The notes under the pieces: model-generated
Database searches by the model: none
What the model was told of the DNA's origin: nothing
The model's input: only the letters and a program-made list of their open reading frames with translations
Part shown: piece by piece, positions 6,582-14,146 of the stretch
Layout of the letters: each line of letters begins with the position of its first letter
How positions within the stretch are numbered: position 1 is the stretch's first letter
Program-made: the position numbers and the translations under genes
Origin: an uncultured Eubacteriales bacterium
GTDB lineage: Bacteria > Bacillota_A > Clostridia > Lachnospirales > Lachnospiraceae
Direction of reading: 5' to 3'
Assembly: GCA_900321365.1 (NCBI GenBank)
Contig: ONVT01000223.1
Location: forward strand, 1 to 14,253
Length of the DNA: 14,253 bases

Positions 6582-6665
6582 CAAGGCACACCCCCGCCGC
6601 CCCCGCGGTCCCTCAACCTCGGGGGGCGGCGGAGATGTGCCTTGCTGCTGCAGGAGCCTCTTTTT
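6582..6665 (+). terminator. Very strong hairpin after the GTPase pair
   Basis: Two stacked perfect stems are present: CAAGGCACA (6582-6590) with TGTGCCTTG (6636-6644), and CCGCCGCCCCC (6594-6604) with GGGGGCGGCGG (6622-6632). A 3-by-3 internal loop separates them and the apical loop is 17 nt. The T-run (CTCTTTTTA, about 6658-6666) starts some 15 nt after the stem instead of next to it, so it is not a textbook terminator. It may terminate imperfectly, or protect the 3' end. Confidence 0.7.
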
Positions 6666-6688
6666 ATGCAGACTTGTTTAGATAACAC

Positions 6689-6717
6689 TTGCCTGATGTT
6701 AAAAATCGGAATATACT
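6689..6717 (+). promoter_or_regulatory. Sigma-A promoter of the phosphofructokinase gene
   Basis: TTGCCT (6689-6694), a 17-bp spacer and TATACT (6712-6717) form a good housekeeping promoter. Transcription should begin near 6724, giving a leader of about 86 nt. The hairpin upstream separates it from the GTPase unit. Confidence 0.75.
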
Positions 6718-6810
6718 GAACTTACAGCATACGGTGAGGACTGATTGACTGATCCCAACCGATGAATCAAGGAGAAGATGAGAGTATAGCACGAAAGGCA
6801 GGGTAAATGC

Positions 6811-7884
6811 ATGAAAAGAGTCGGACTGCTCACGAGCGGAGGCGATTGCCAGGCGCTGAACGCAACTATGAGAGGAATTGTCAAAGCACTGGCAAGCAAT
6901 ATTGATGAGCTGGAAGTATACGGCTTCATGAACGGCTATCAGGGTATGATCTATGGAGACTACCGTCTTCTGACAAGCAAGGATTTCTCCGGCATCCTGA
7001 CCAAGGGCGGAACGATGCTGGGCTCCTCCAGAACACCGTTCAAGGATATCCGCAAGCCGGATGAGAAAGGCCTGGATAAGGTCGAGGCGATGAAGCAGAA
7101 TTATTATAAGCTCCGTCTGGACTGCCTGTTCGTGCTCGGTGGGAACGGAAGCCAGAAGACAGCGCACCTGCTCAGCGAGGAGGGACTGAATGTCATCCAT
7201 CTGCCAAAGACGATTGATAACGATATCTGGGGAACGGACATGACATTTGGATTCTACAGTGCGGTCAACATCGCGACGGATGCGATCGACTGCATCCACA
7301 CGACCGCGGCGTCCCATAACCGTGTCTTCATTGTCGAAGTCATGGGACATAAGGTCGGCTGGCTGACCCTGTACGCGGGAATCGCGGGAGGAGCGGATGT
7401 CATTCTGATTCCGGAGATTCCGTATCATATTGACAAGGTGCTTGAGGCGATCGACAAAAGAACAAAGAGCGGCAAGGGATTCACGGTCCTTGCAGTGGCG
7501 GAAGGCGCGATCTGCGCGGAGGATCTGAAGCTGTCCAAGAAAGAATACAAGAAGAAGATGGAAAAGAAGAATTATCCATCGGTCGCGTATGAGCTCGCGG
7601 ACCAGATCCTGAAGAAGAGCGGCAATGAAGTCCGCATCACCGTCCCCGGTCACACACAGAGAGGCGGAGCCCCGTGTCCGTACGACAGAGCACTTTCCTC
7701 CAGGCTCGGCGCCGCGGCGGCGCAGGCATTCATTGATGAGGACTTCGGCAAGATGATCGGTATCCGCAACAATAAGACGGTCCGTGTCAAGCTGAAAGAT
7801 ACGGCCGGAAAACTGAAGGTTGTGGAGAAGGACGATCAGTTTATCCAGGAAGCGAAGATGCTGGGCATCAGTTTCGGAGACTGA
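6811..7884 (+). CDS. 6-phosphofructokinase, group III-like (phosphate donor uncertain)
   Basis: The 357-residue enzyme should phosphorylate fructose 6-phosphate to fructose 1,6-bisphosphate, the committed step of glycolysis. Visible family motifs are LTSGGDCQALNA (7-18), the donor-site loop GGNGS (110-114), the catalytic PKTIDND (132-138, with Asp136 as the expected base), MGH (178-180) and GHTQRGG near the C-terminus. The donor-site code is mixed. The Gly after GGN matches ATP enzymes, whereas Lys in PKTIDND replaces the Gly of Escherichia coli PfkA and is usual in PPi-dependent and actinobacterial-type enzymes. From known cases with Gly plus Lys, ATP use is more likely. Asn in GGNGS where most have Asp or Glu is unusual. 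The ATG at 6811 follows AAAGGCAGGG. The gene stands alone between its own promoter and the dnaX promoter. Confidence 0.93.
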   Translation: MKRVGLLTSGGDCQALNATMRGIVKALASNIDELEVYGFMNGYQGMIYGDYRLLTSKDFSGILTKGGTMLGSSRTPFKDIRKPDEKGLDKVEAMKQNYYKLRLDCLFVLGGNGSQKTAHLLSEEGLNVIHLPKTIDNDIWGTDMTFGFYSAVNIATDAIDCIHTTAASHNRVFIVEVMGHKVGWLTLYAGIAGGADVILIPEIPYHIDKVLEAIDKRTKSGKGFTVLAVAEGAICAEDLKLSKKEYKKKMEKKNYPSVAYELADQILKKSGNEVRITVPGHTQRGGAPCPYDRALSSRLGAAAAQAFIDEDFGKMIGIRNNKTVRVKLKDTAGKLKVVEKDDQFIQEAKMLGISFGD

Positions 7885-7889
7885 GATCG

Positions 7890-7918
7890 TTGAAACTTTT
7901 GCCCTGATAGGGTATGAT
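7890..7918 (+). promoter_or_regulatory. Sigma-A promoter of the dnaX operon
   Basis: TTGAAA (7890-7895), a 17-bp spacer and TATGAT (7913-7918) form a strong housekeeping promoter starting 5 nt after the phosphofructokinase stop codon. Transcription should begin near 7925, leaving a leader of about 75 nt that contains the hairpin at 7938-7969. Confidence 0.75.
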
Positions 7919-7937
7919 AAGTGAACAGGTAACGTCA

Positions 7938-7974
7938 GATGCTGCTCCGGCTATTACCGGGGCAGCATCCTTTG
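7938..7974 (+). terminator. Hairpin in the dnaX leader; possible terminator of the upstream gene
   Basis: GATGCTGCTCCGG (7938-7950) and CCGGGGCAGCATC (7957-7969) form a 13-bp stem with one U-G pair and a 6-nt loop. It is followed only by CTTTGT (7970-7975), a weak U-tract. It lies downstream of the proposed dnaX promoter, so it would also be in the dnaX mRNA. It may end phosphofructokinase transcripts, attenuate dnaX, or stabilise the 5' end. Confidence 0.6.
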
Positions 7975-7999
7975 TACGGACATGATGCAGGAGTGATGT

Positions 8000-9685
8000 G
8001 TGAAGTACCAGGCACTGTACAGAACCTACCGTCCCAGGATCTTTGACGATGTGAAGGGACAGGACGTGATCGTCCGGACCCTGAAGAACCAGGTGAAGAC
8101 CGGGCGGATCGCGCATGCGTACCTGTTCTGCGGGAGTCGCGGAACGGGTAAGACGACATGTGCCAAGATTCTGGCGCAGGCAGTGAACTGCCTGAATCCC
8201 ATTGACGGGAATCCGTGCGGCGAGTGTGAATCCTGCCGCTCGATCCAGGAGGGAAGCAGCATCAACGTAATCGAGATGGACGCGGCTTCCCGGAACGGTG
8301 TCGATGATTTTCGGAGGATCATCGAAGAGATCTCTTATCCTCCCGGCGAAGGGAAGAAGAAGGTCTACATTATCGATGAGGTCCATATGCTGAGCTCCGC
8401 CGCCTTCAATGCATTTCTGAAGACGCTGGAGGAGCCGCCGGATTACGCGGTTTTTATCCTTGCGACAACGGATCCGCAGAAGCTTCTGCCGACTGTATTG
8501 TCCAGATGCCAGAGATATGATTTCCGGCGGATTCCTGCCGGGGTGATCGAGGAGCGCCTGAGGGAGGTGTTCGACGCGGAGGCAATCACCGCGGATGAGG
8601 AAGCGGTCCGGCTGATTGCCCGGCGCGCTGAGGGCGGCCTGCGCGACGCACTGAGCATTGCGGACCGGTGTGTCTCCTTTTTTCCCGGCGGCAGGCTGAC
8701 AGGCAGCCGGGTCCTCGAGGTACTCGGCACCGCAGATACCAGCATGTGGAGAAGCATGCTCCATCACGCGGCAGACGGAGATGCTTCGTCCATGATCCGG
8801 CAGTTCGATGAGCTGCTGATGGACGGCAAGGATGTGCGACAGATCATTTCCGACTTCACCTGGTATCTGAGAGATCTGCTGATCTTCAAGGCATCGGGCG
8901 GATCCGACGAGACGGATTCCCTGGTCGGGGAGGACCGCGAGGTTCTTCTGCAGGATGCGTCCAGGCTGGATGAACAGCAGATCATGTATTTCATTGAGGT
9001 TCTGTCGGAGCTTTCTTCGGCCCTGAGGAATACGGCGAACACAAGGGTGCTTGCCGAGATTGCGCTGATCAATCTCTGCCGTCCGGAGTCGAAGAACCGT
9101 ATTCCGGATTCCCTGGAGGCGAGGCTTGCCAGAGTTGAGGCCAGGCTGGAGAACGGCGCGGTGCTTCCTGGCGCGGATGCGCCTGGTGTTCAGGGCGCCC
9201 TGAACGCACAGAGCAGGGCAGTTTCAAAAGCAGGCTCATCAGGAGATGAGGAAAGGGCTTCTTCAGGAGCCGCTGCATCAGGAGAAGAGACGATCGCACA
9301 GGCTCCGGAACCGGCGGGGAATCTTTCGCGGGTTGTTGTACCGGAGCTGTTTCAGAAGATTGCCTCCCAGTGGAAGCAGACGATGAGCTCCCTTCCGAAC
9401 CGTGGAAGGGGAGAGGTGCTGGCAAGCTGCAGTGAACTCTCTTTTTCACAGGATGAGCCGGATACGCTGTTCATCGTCCTGGCAGATAACTGGTACCGGT
9501 CCCTTTCCGGCGATAAGATCCTGGCGAAGAGCATTTCGGACGCCATCGCGGAAAAGTACAAAGTCCGGCCGGAGATCCGTTTTGTGAATTCCTCCCAGGG
9601 GGAAAGGGATTCCCTGACAAGGATCGGACAGGCGGTGGAGGCGTTGAAGAGAGAGGGGATTGATTTCCCGATTGAAGTTGAGTGA
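8000..9685 (+). CDS. dnaX: DNA polymerase III subunits gamma and tau
   Basis: This 561-residue protein is the clamp-loader ATPase of the replisome. The opening YQALYRTYRPRIFDDVKGQ is diagnostic. Walker A is GSRGTGKT (45-52), the zinc-binding cysteines are Cys64, Cys73, Cys76 and Cys79, the DExx box is DEVH (126-129) and the arginine-finger SRC motif is at 168-170. The ATPase and collar domains run to about residue 365. A low-complexity linker rich in Ala, Ser, Gly and Glu (about 385-440) leads to a tau-type C-terminal domain that should contact the polymerase. The start is GTG at 8000, placed 6 nt after AGGAG (7989-7993); an ATG at 7996 is out of frame. I see no A-rich slippery site that would yield a separate gamma product. 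It is the first gene of the dnaX-ybaB-recR operon. Confidence 0.97.
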   Translation: MKYQALYRTYRPRIFDDVKGQDVIVRTLKNQVKTGRIAHAYLFCGSRGTGKTTCAKILAQAVNCLNPIDGNPCGECESCRSIQEGSSINVIEMDAASRNGVDDFRRIIEEISYPPGEGKKKVYIIDEVHMLSSAAFNAFLKTLEEPPDYAVFILATTDPQKLLPTVLSRCQRYDFRRIPAGVIEERLREVFDAEAITADEEAVRLIARRAEGGLRDALSIADRCVSFFPGGRLTGSRVLEVLGTADTSMWRSMLHHAADGDASSMIRQFDELLMDGKDVRQIISDFTWYLRDLLIFKASGGSDETDSLVGEDREVLLQDASRLDEQQIMYFIEVLSELSSALRNTANTRVLAEIALINLCRPESKNRIPDSLEARLARVEARLENGAVLPGADAPGVQGALNAQSRAVSKAGSSGDEERASSGAAASGEETIAQAPEPAGNLSRVVVPELFQKIASQWKQTMSSLPNRGRGEVLASCSELSFSQDEPDTLFIVLADNWYRSLSGDKILAKSISDAIAEKYKVRPEIRFVNSSQGERDSLTRIGQAVEALKREGIDFPIEVE

Positions 9686-9715
9686 AGTTGTCTGGCAAAA
9701 ACAAGGAGGATGGAT

Positions 9716-10066
9716 ATGGCTAAGAGAGGCGGTTTTTCCGGCGGCATGGGCAATATGAACAATCTGATGAAGCAGGCCCAGAAGATGCAGCAGAAGATGG
9801 CTGAACAGCAGGAAGAGCTGGAGAAGAAGGAGTATTCGGCAAAGGCCGGCGGCGGAGCGGTCGAGGTGACGGTGAGTGGGAAGAAAGAGCTCACGAAGGT
9901 TGTGATCGATCCGGACGCGGTGGACCCGGATGATGTGGAGATGCTGCAGGATATGATCATTGCCGCAACGAATGAGGCCCTGCGGGCCGCGGAAGAGGAT
10001 GCAAGAAACGCGATGGGAAGCATTGCGGGCGGCCTCGGCGGCCTTGGCGGCGGTTTCGGATTCTGA
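9716..10066 (+). CDS. ybaB: YbaB/EbfC family nucleoid-associated DNA-binding protein
   Basis: The 116-residue product fits the YbaB/EbfC family, small dimeric proteins that bind DNA and are nearly always found between dnaX and recR. The N-terminus is Gly- and Met-rich (GGFSGGMGNMNNLMKQAQKM), followed by a coiled-coil helix of KMQQKMAEQQEELEKKE type. The core 'AGGGAVEVTVSGKKELTKVVIDPDAV' region is characteristic. The tail is a Gly-rich GGLGGLGGGFGF. Two ATGs are possible. The one at 9710 abuts the AAGGAGG site (9703-9709) and could not be used well, so ATG 9716, 6 nt downstream of it, is chosen. The gap from dnaX is 30 nt and to recR only 3 nt. Confidence 0.95.
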   Translation: MAKRGGFSGGMGNMNNLMKQAQKMQQKMAEQQEELEKKEYSAKAGGGAVEVTVSGKKELTKVVIDPDAVDPDDVEMLQDMIIAATNEALRAAEEDARNAMGSIAGGLGGLGGGFGF

Positions 10067-10069
10067 CGT

Positions 10070-10666
10070 ATGGATTACTATGGCAGTCAGATTAACCGTC
10101 TGATCGAGCAGCTGGGCAGCCTTCCCGGCATCGGAGGCAAAACCGCCCAGAGGCTTGCATTCCATATTATCAGCATGCCGAAGGAGAAAGTGGCCTCGCT
10201 GGCTCTGGCCCTGACACAGGCCAGGGAAAATGTGCGCTACTGCAGAGAATGCGGTACGCTGACGGATCAGGAGCTCTGCCCGATCTGCTCTGACCAAAGA
10301 CGTGACCACCACACCCTCATGGTTGTGGAGAACAGCAGAGATCTTGCCGCGTATGAGAAGACGGGACACTACACCGGCGTTTACCATGTACTGCAGGGGG
10401 TCATTTCCCCCCAGCTCGGAATCGGGCCGTCGGACATAAGGCTGAAGGAACTGATGCAAAGACTCCAGGGTGATGTGAACGAGGTGATCATCGCGACGGG
10501 CTCAAGCCTGGAGGGAGAGACCACGGCCATGTACATCAGCAGGCTTGTGAAGCCGACTGGAATTCGTGTAACCAGGATTGCAAGCGGCGTTCCGGTCGGA
10601 GGAGACCTGGAGTATATTGATGAGGTGACGCTTCTGCGGGCACTTGACGGAAGGGTGGAACTGTAG
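10070..10666 (+). CDS. recR: Recombination mediator protein RecR
   Basis: The 198-residue length is typical of the family. RecR forms a ring-shaped clamp that acts with RecO and RecF to load RecA on gapped DNA. In order the sequence shows an N-terminal helix-hairpin-helix (LGSLPGIGGKTAQRLAF, about 15-31), a zinc finger with Cys58, Cys61, Cys70 and Cys73, a Toprim domain beginning at VVENSRD (85-91, with acidic Glu87) and the YHVLQGVISPQ and GIGPSDI motifs. Translation starts at ATG 10070, 3 nt after the ybaB stop, without a good ribosome binding site, so it is probably coupled to ybaB translation. Confidence 0.97.
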   Translation: MDYYGSQINRLIEQLGSLPGIGGKTAQRLAFHIISMPKEKVASLALALTQARENVRYCRECGTLTDQELCPICSDQRRDHHTLMVVENSRDLAAYEKTGHYTGVYHVLQGVISPQLGIGPSDIRLKELMQRLQGDVNEVIIATGSSLEGETTAMYISRLVKPTGIRVTRIASGVPVGGDLEYIDEVTLLRALDGRVEL

Positions 10667-10676
10667 GACAGTCAGA

Positions 10677-12038
10677 ATGGATGTTTCAGGAACAGACACC
10701 AGGGAAGAGAAAAACGGAATCATAGAGGTTGATATCGACACGGATACGGACAGGCAGGAGGGTCTGAAGGGCAGAGCCATGAAGGAACGCCTTGGATATC
10801 TGAGGAACCTTTTTTCGCCCCGTACGCTGTGGGACGCCCAGGAGGAAGAGGACTGGGAGGATTTCGACCAGAAAGAAAACTATGTTTCCGGCGAAGAATA
10901 CGCGGATGAATCGAAGAAGCTTGCCGGAATCGGTTCAGGCATCGTTTACCTTGCGATCCTCGTGCTGGTTCTGGTTGCTTTCGTGGCATACCATGTCATG
11001 AGCCGGTATCATCTCTATACCGGTTATAGTGTTACTGCGTCTTATGAGGCTGAGGACATTGCAGGAACACGGTATGAGAAGCTGGGGAACGGATTCATCA
11101 AGTACGGTTCTGATGGTGTCACATTTGTCAACGGGAAAAATGAAACCCAGTGGAGTCTGGCTTATACCATTGAGACACCGATGACGGACGTCTGCAAGGA
11201 TACCATGCTGATCTATGAGCAGCAGGGGTATTTTGTCGAGATCGTCGATACGGATGGACAGATAGGTTCTTTCCAGACGGACCTTCCGATCCTCAAGGGA
11301 GTCGTTGCGAAGAATGGTGTCACCGCCCTGATGCTGAAGGATGACCAGGATGTGAGGATCCGTCTGGTCAGCACAGACGGCACCCCGCTGGCAGAGGTAC
11401 GGTCAACACTGGAGGATCAGGGGCATCCTCTGGACATTGCCCTGTCATCAAACGGGCAGAATCTGATGGCCTCCCTGATCCGGATCGGATCCGGAACGAT
11501 AGACAGCACGATTGCATTCTATGAATTTTCCTCGTCGGTCAATTCAGATGATTCTCATCTGAAGGCATCCATAGAGTACACGGATCAGGTTTTCCCGTCT
11601 GTCTGTTATCTTTCGGACAGTCTGGCGGCAGCCATCGGAGATTCCGGATTTGTGACCTATTCGACGGGGAAGACACCCAGAGAGAAGACGAGAGTGAACG
11701 TACCCTCGGAGATCATGAGTACATTTCACGACAGCAGCTACATCGGATTTGTGATGGCCAGCGATTCTCCGACCGACCGGTTCCGGATGCAGGTTTACAC
11801 TGTAAACGGAAAGAAGACATCCGATCTGACATTCAGACATGGATTCTCCCAGATCCGTATGGATTCCGGGGAGATTCTGATGAATGATTCCGGCCACATG
11901 CAGGTGTTTACGCCCGGAGGAGTCGCAAGGCTGGATACGGATTACGAGAAGCAGATCGGAGCGTTTGTGAAGATCCCCGGATTCAGGAGGTACGCGATCC
12001 TGTCGAACAGCGGGATGGAGCGGATAAAGATTGAGTAG
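10677..12038 (+). CDS. Membrane-anchored DUF5711-like protein of unknown function
   Basis: This 453-residue protein has a charged cytoplasmic N-terminus (about 1-84, very acidic at 55-65), one membrane segment (about 85-107, GIGSGIVYLAILVLVLVAFVAYHVM) and a long extracytoplasmic domain. That domain reads as repeated beta-strand blades: 'GNGFIKYGSDGVTFVNGKNETQWSLAY', 'MLIYEQQGYFVEIVDTDGQIGSF' and 'VTALMLKDDQDVRIRLVSTDG'. This resembles a beta-propeller, as in the Clostridia family DUF5711. Its role is not known to me. The frame is open from a TTG at 10644 inside recR, but ATG 10677 after a weak AGGA (10665-10668) is preferred. ATG 10779 (Met35), with AAGGG upstream, is another option. It sits 10 nt after recR and before a CvpA-like gene, so the two may act together at the membrane. 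Confidence 0.75.
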   Translation: MDVSGTDTREEKNGIIEVDIDTDTDRQEGLKGRAMKERLGYLRNLFSPRTLWDAQEEEDWEDFDQKENYVSGEEYADESKKLAGIGSGIVYLAILVLVLVAFVAYHVMSRYHLYTGYSVTASYEAEDIAGTRYEKLGNGFIKYGSDGVTFVNGKNETQWSLAYTIETPMTDVCKDTMLIYEQQGYFVEIVDTDGQIGSFQTDLPILKGVVAKNGVTALMLKDDQDVRIRLVSTDGTPLAEVRSTLEDQGHPLDIALSSNGQNLMASLIRIGSGTIDSTIAFYEFSSSVNSDDSHLKASIEYTDQVFPSVCYLSDSLAAAIGDSGFVTYSTGKTPREKTRVNVPSEIMSTFHDSSYIGFVMASDSPTDRFRMQVYTVNGKKTSDLTFRHGFSQIRMDSGEILMNDSGHMQVFTPGGVARLDTDYEKQIGAFVKIPGFRRYAILSNSGMERIKIE

Positions 12039-12142
12039 CTGCCTGGATAGTATCTGAACACCAGAGATCAGAGGTGAAGTATTCCGCCGGGAGCCGGAGA
12101 ATGAACCGATCCTCCGGCCGGATTTTTGAGAGGAAGTATGAG

Positions 12143-13336
12143 ATGACACTGGATTTGTCAAAACTGACATCGATACCGATCATCATGACGATCGTATGTG
12201 TCATTCTTGTGCTGAATGTACTGTCCGGCGTGTTTCGGGGCTTTGTCAGAAAGATATCCGGGATTGTCGCGTTTCTCCTCGCCGGAATACTTGTCACCGC
12301 GCTCCTTCCGACTGTCACTTCCTGGCTTCATACCACGCCGGTATATGGTTTTATCCGGGAACAGTGCGAGACGGTCGGAGAGAGCATCGTCAAGAATTCG
12401 ATCTCGACAGCGCTCGGTTCAGGCGCGTCCGGTTCCGGGTCGGCCGGTTTGGGCGTGGTTGGTTCCGGCGATGGAACCGGAGCCATATCGGGAAATGTTG
12501 ATGTATCGACAGTTGTCGATTCGGTGAGGTCAGATGACGGCAGCGGCAGTCTGGACCGGTCCAGAATCAAGGAACTGCTCCGGGCCTACGGGTATGATCC
12601 CTCGGTGATTGATTCCATGTCGGACGCGGAGCTGGAAAGCTACGCGCAGCAGCTGCTGGGGTCGTTTGCGGGAATGGTGCGCCCGGCAATCCTGCTGAGT
12701 GCCGGTATGGCCTGGCCCGGCTATGCAGTGGAAAGGGAGGACTGGCTGAGTTCTGCTTTTGTCTGGTATACGCCGTCACTCCTGGAGGACTCCATGGCAA
12801 CAATTCCGGCGCCGGATTCCTCTGGAAACGGTAACGGGGAATCGCTTCTGTCCAGCCTGACAGCGGGAATGGACCGCGTGGATCAGACAAAGCTGATCGA
12901 AAGCCTTCCTCTGCCGCAGTCCATCAAGGATCAGATGGAAACCTTCAACAATGAGAATGGGTATCAGAAACTCGGGGCAACTGATTTCGGGTCTTATATC
13001 ATTAATTATTTTGCCAGCCTGATCATGAATATCCTGGCGTATGTGGTAACGCTTTTCGTTGTCTGGCTGATCATCCGGTTGATTCTGGGCGCGCTCTCTG
13101 TTTTCCGGCACCTCCCGATCGTCGGCACCGCCGACCGTCTGCTCGGACTGCTGCTCGGGCTGATCCAGGGTGTGCTGATTGTGTGGACGCTGTTTCTGGT
13201 TCTGTCCCTGTTCGCCACTACCCAGGTCGGATCCATCCTGATGAGTGAGATTAACGCCTCGCCGTTCCTCTCATTTCTGTATAATATTAATCCCCTTTTG
13301 AAGGGCGCGGCAGGCGCGATCAGGGGGATTATGTGA
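12143..13336 (+). CDS. CvpA family (colicin V production-like) membrane protein with a long inserted loop
   Basis: The 397-residue product has two CvpA-type membrane segments at the N-terminus (about 11-30 and 38-58, joined by the FRGFVRKISG turn usual in this family) and more at about 287-318 and 333-360. Between them lies a non-membrane stretch of roughly 220 residues. It begins with a Gly/Ser low-complexity run (about 91-120, GSGASGSGSAGLG type) and continues with a charged part. Common CvpA proteins are about 160-200 residues, so this is about twice the usual length. The start at ATG 12143 follows GAGAGGAAG by about 6 nt and begins with the hydrophobic segment. A GTG at 12074 would add 23 basic residues and has no good ribosome binding site. 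An inverted repeat GCCGGAG/CTCCGGC lies just upstream (about 12093-12118). The function of CvpA proteins outside colicin V export and septal or envelope roles is poorly known. Confidence 0.8.
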   Translation: MTLDLSKLTSIPIIMTIVCVILVLNVLSGVFRGFVRKISGIVAFLLAGILVTALLPTVTSWLHTTPVYGFIREQCETVGESIVKNSISTALGSGASGSGSAGLGVVGSGDGTGAISGNVDVSTVVDSVRSDDGSGSLDRSRIKELLRAYGYDPSVIDSMSDAELESYAQQLLGSFAGMVRPAILLSAGMAWPGYAVEREDWLSSAFVWYTPSLLEDSMATIPAPDSSGNGNGESLLSSLTAGMDRVDQTKLIESLPLPQSIKDQMETFNNENGYQKLGATDFGSYIINYFASLIMNILAYVVTLFVVWLIIRLILGALSVFRHLPIVGTADRLLGLLLGLIQGVLIVWTLFLVLSLFATTQVGSILMSEINASPFLSFLYNINPLLKGAAGAIRGIM

Positions 13337-13375
13337 AAGATTGCTTTCACGACTGTCTGTGCCGCCTTAGGCGGC
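13333..13375 (+). other. Two adjacent perfect hairpins between the CvpA-like and HAD genes
   Basis: GTGAAAG (13333-13339) pairs with CTTTCAC (13344-13350) around a 4-nt loop and overlaps the CvpA-like stop codon. GCCGCC (13361-13366) pairs with GGCGGC (13370-13375) around TTA. Neither is followed by a T-run, so they are more likely mRNA-processing or stability elements than terminators. The second ends 15 nt before the HAD start codon and could affect its ribosome access. Confidence 0.55.
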
Positions 13376-13390
13376 GGATTGGGGATTGCT

Positions 13391-14026
13391 ATGATTAAAA
13401 ATGTGGTTCTTGACATCGGCGGCGTACTTGCAGACTATCATACACTGGATTACTACACAGAGAGGGGATACAGCGTTTCCAAAGCGGAAGAACTCCGAAA
13501 GGTCACGATGGGCTCACCCTGGTGGGAGCATTTTGATCTTGGCCTGATGCCGTATGACTGGATCCTCAACAAGATGAAGGCGATGAATCCGGCGCTGGCA
13601 CCTGACATTGATCAGCTGCTCAGCCGCCAGTATGGGATCGTTACGCGCAGGAAGGAGTCAAAGGACTGGATTGAAATGATCCGCTCGAGGGGATACCGGG
13701 TTCTGGTTCTTTCCAATTTTTCCGAACCGGCGCTTCGGGACTGCCCGGACGCGATGGATTTTCTGGGAGAAAACATGGGCGGAACGGGTAAGGTTGGAGA
13801 GTACGGAGTAATCTGCGAGGGGATTCTGTCCTGCAAGGTACATACGGTAAAGCCCTATCCCGCAATCTACGGCATCCTTCTGACCCGCTACGGATTGATT
13901 CCGGAGGAGACGGTCTTCGTGGATGATACACAGAAAAACCTTACTGCGGCACAGGCATACGGGATTCATACGATTCTGTTTCGGAGCAGGGAACAGGTGC
14001 TGGAGGAACTGGAAGGAATAGAATGA
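13391..14026 (+). CDS. HAD superfamily hydrolase (YihX-like / HAD-IA variant 3)
   Basis: This 211-residue protein has the four HAD motifs: the nucleophile Asp8 in VVLDIGGVLADY (motif I), Ser108 in VLVLSNFSE (motif II), Lys154 in VKPYPAIY (motif III) and Asp178-Asp179 in VFVDDTQKN (motif IV). A helical cap lies at about 18-90. The usual second Asp of motif I (DxD) is Gly10, a change also seen in YihX-type sugar phosphatases (FDLGNV), so it is not necessarily inactive. The substrate is probably a small phosphate ester, but cannot be named. ATG 13391 is preferred to a TTG at 13379; the GGGG run at about 13380-13384 is a weak ribosome binding site. It may belong to the dnaX operon by read-through, as no terminator precedes it. 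Confidence 0.9.
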   Translation: MIKNVVLDIGGVLADYHTLDYYTERGYSVSKAEELRKVTMGSPWWEHFDLGLMPYDWILNKMKAMNPALAPDIDQLLSRQYGIVTRRKESKDWIEMIRSRGYRVLVLSNFSEPALRDCPDAMDFLGENMGGTGKVGEYGVICEGILSCKVHTVKPYPAIYGILLTRYGLIPEETVFVDDTQKNLTAAQAYGIHTILFRSREQVLEELEGIE

Positions 14027-14028
14027 GC

Positions 14029-14092
14029 CCTCATTGAAACCTCCCGGAGCAATGCTGCGCTCTCCCGGAAGACATGAGGAAAACTTTTTTTC
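14029..14092 (+). terminator. Possible terminator after the HAD gene
   Basis: CCTCAT (14029-14034) and ATGAGG (14074-14079) form the base of an imperfect long hairpin, with self-complementary CCGG elements and AGC/GCT inside. An AAAAC and an eight-T run (14085-14092) follow. It sits where a terminator would be expected, before a strong rRNA-type promoter. The pairing is imperfect, so the exact stem is uncertain. Confidence 0.45.
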
Positions 14093-14140
14093 AGAATTCC
14101 GAAAAAATGTGTTGACATCTGAATCTGACCATGATAGATT
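14080..14140 (+). promoter_or_regulatory. rRNA operon promoter with AT-rich UP-like element
   Basis: A consensus -35 TTGACA (14112-14117), a 17-bp spacer and TAGATT (14135-14140) form the core, with a start near 14147. Bases 14080-14107 are A- and T-tract rich (AAAACTTTTTTTC, GAAAAAATG), as expected for an UP element that binds the alpha subunit. The RNA that follows carries rRNA antitermination signals, which supports this being an rrn promoter. Confidence 0.85.
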
Positions 14141-14146
14141 TGTCGA

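Noticed and set aside
6762..6806. 14-codon upstream frame (starts MNQGED) just before phosphofructokinase
   Set aside because: There is no ribosome binding site of its own and no stalling or amino-acid-rich pattern, so it is too weak to report as a leader peptide.
6664..7653. 329-codon open frame on the - strand, opposite phosphofructokinase
   Set aside because: It is a shadow of a strongly conserved enzyme frame, with no motifs of its own.
7885..7999. Possible SRP RNA gene upstream of dnaX, as in Bacillus subtilis
   Set aside because: The gap lacks the conserved GGAAGCAGCC-type SRP motif and is too short; it contains a promoter and a simple hairpin.
8000..9685. Programmed frameshift giving a separate gamma subunit from dnaX
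   Set aside because: No A-AAA-AAG-type slippery sequence with a downstream stem was found in the frame.
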